Shown: in pieces, positions 63,345 through 64,000 of the stretch
Layout: each line of letters opens with the position of its first letter
Numbering within the stretch: the stretch's first letter is position 1
Assembly (NCBI GenBank): GCA_020850415.1
Contig: JADZER010000011.1
Coordinates: 62,001-126,000 of the forward strand
Direction of reading: 5' to 3'
Origin: Phycisphaerales bacterium
GTDB lineage: Bacteria; Planctomycetota; Phycisphaerae; Phycisphaerales; UBA1924
Length of the DNA stretch: 64,000 bases
Notes under the pieces: model-generated
What the model was told of the DNA's origin: nothing
What the model saw: the letters and a program-made list of their open reading frames with translations, nothing else
Database searches by the model: none
Made by a program: the position numbers and the translations under genes

Positions 63345-64000
63345 ATGCTCACCCTCGACCAACTCGCCAGCGATTGGCTGGCCCCTCGGGCCGAAGCGGA
63401 CTTCAGCCTCCCGGCGATCACCAACTTCCGGGGCGCGGTCCAGGCGGCCTGGGGGGTCTCGGGGATCCAGAACTGGATCTGCCCGCCGACCGGCATGGCC
63501 ACCCCCACCGCTACCCTGTTCCTCGAGGACGCGGGCAGAATCCGGCGCTTCCCGAGGGCGGTGGAATACCGCTGGCGCGCTTACCAGATTGAACGCCGGG
63601 GCGGGGGCGTGGAGTCGATCCTGCGGATGCCCGCGGGCCTGCCCGGGGTTATGGAGCGGCTGCGGTTCAATCGGGCCATGAAGGTGCACATTGTCTTTGG
63701 CGGGCTGGCACGGGTTTGGCGGTTCACGGACTACTGGAACCTGCCGCCCGAGGATGTGCCGATGCTCAATGCCCGCCTTTCGGGCGGTGGGTTCCTCCTC
63801 GAGGACACCAAGACCTTCGGGCGCGCGGAGTTTGTCGTCCCCGGCCGTCGCGCGGTGTACGACGACCTCCAGGCGTGGCTCGACGGGGAGCCCCCGGTCG
63901 AACGGGGGCGGGTCGGCGTGGCGACCCTGGAGGTCGAGGCGGGCGACGAGGTGACCTGGTACGGGCTCCAGGGGTGCGAGCCGTGCGAGCCGTTTGACCC
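63345..64000 (+). CDS. Unrecognised protein, partial (runs off the window end)
   Basis: An open frame of 218 codons from ATG 63345, with GGAGG five bases upstream (63335-63339), that continues past the window. The product begins MLTLDQLASDWLAPRAEADF and contains GIQNWICPPTGMATPTATLF, FPRAVEYRWRAYQIERRGGG, AMKVHIVFGGLARVWRFTDY and ARLSGGGFLLEDTKTFGRAE. I see no signal peptide and no motif I can name. It follows tRNA-Tyr by 71 bases. Codon use fits the genome, so it is very likely real. Confidence 0.65.
   Translation, partial: MLTLDQLASDWLAPRAEADFSLPAITNFRGAVQAAWGVSGIQNWICPPTGMATPTATLFLEDAGRIRRFPRAVEYRWRAYQIERRGGGVESILRMPAGLPGVMERLRFNRAMKVHIVFGGLARVWRFTDYWNLPPEDVPMLNARLSGGGFLLEDTKTFGRAEFVVPGRRAVYDDLQAWLDGEPPVERGRVGVATLEVEAGDEVTWYGLQGCEPCEPFD

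Overview
The window is high-GC DNA, almost certainly from a planctomycete, most likely class Phycisphaerae. The evidence is secreted proteins ending in PEP-CTERM-like tails with a PAP in place of PEP, proteins ending in short dockerin-like pairs (CDxDGDGxVNxxDFLxFL), a one-piece SecDF, a sulfatase next to a ThuA protein, zinc-ribbon-tailed membrane proteins, and very large multihaem cytochromes. The taxonomic call is inference from gene style; no 16S gene is present.

Layout. 51-10234 (minus): a tight nine-gene run, Nudix hydrolase, site-2-protease-like protein, rhomboid protease, tgt, yajC, secDF, LysM protein, UDP-glucuronate decarboxylase and GNAT, mostly a translocation and envelope operon. 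10338-15121: a PEP-CTERM-like protein, enolase, a PhoU-like protein, an L7/L12-like/CFI-box protein and GAPDH. 15469-25000: sulfatase/ThuA pair, phosphoheptose isomerase with a VOC protein, then small membrane, hydrolase, surface-exported and GNAT genes, and rsgA. 24968-28440: an accessory patch with three unrecognised genes of different base composition, set in palindromic and direct repeats. 28463-33828: an oligopeptide ABC ATPase, a PepSY protein, and a ctaB-ABC-ABC-sco1 operon for respiratory oxidase assembly. 33832-38410 (minus): DinB, ThiF/MoeB, a tyrosine-phosphatase/cytochrome c fusion, upp and a dockerin-tailed protein. 38923-50174: carA and priA (divergent), a D-amino-acid-transaminase-like gene with murD and a YdjY lipoprotein, HtrA protease, panB and an ABC-F ATPase. 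50204-51530: small membrane protein and EamA transporter.

51554-60183 (minus) is the most striking region: five adjacent genes, four of which are multihaem cytochromes. Two are 11-haem-motif proteins fused to a formate-dehydrogenase-gamma-like cytochrome b domain; two are 15-haem-motif proteins with the same unusual motif order. Together they carry 52 c-type haem-attachment motifs. I infer a quinone-linked, multi-cytochrome electron conduit across the envelope, possibly CbcL-like.

60358-64000: proC, a FecCD-type permease, an orphan atpC, tRNA-Val(GAC), tRNA-Thr(TGT), tRNA-Tyr(GTA) and a partial unrecognised gene running off the end. I see no rRNA, CRISPR array, transposase or integrase.
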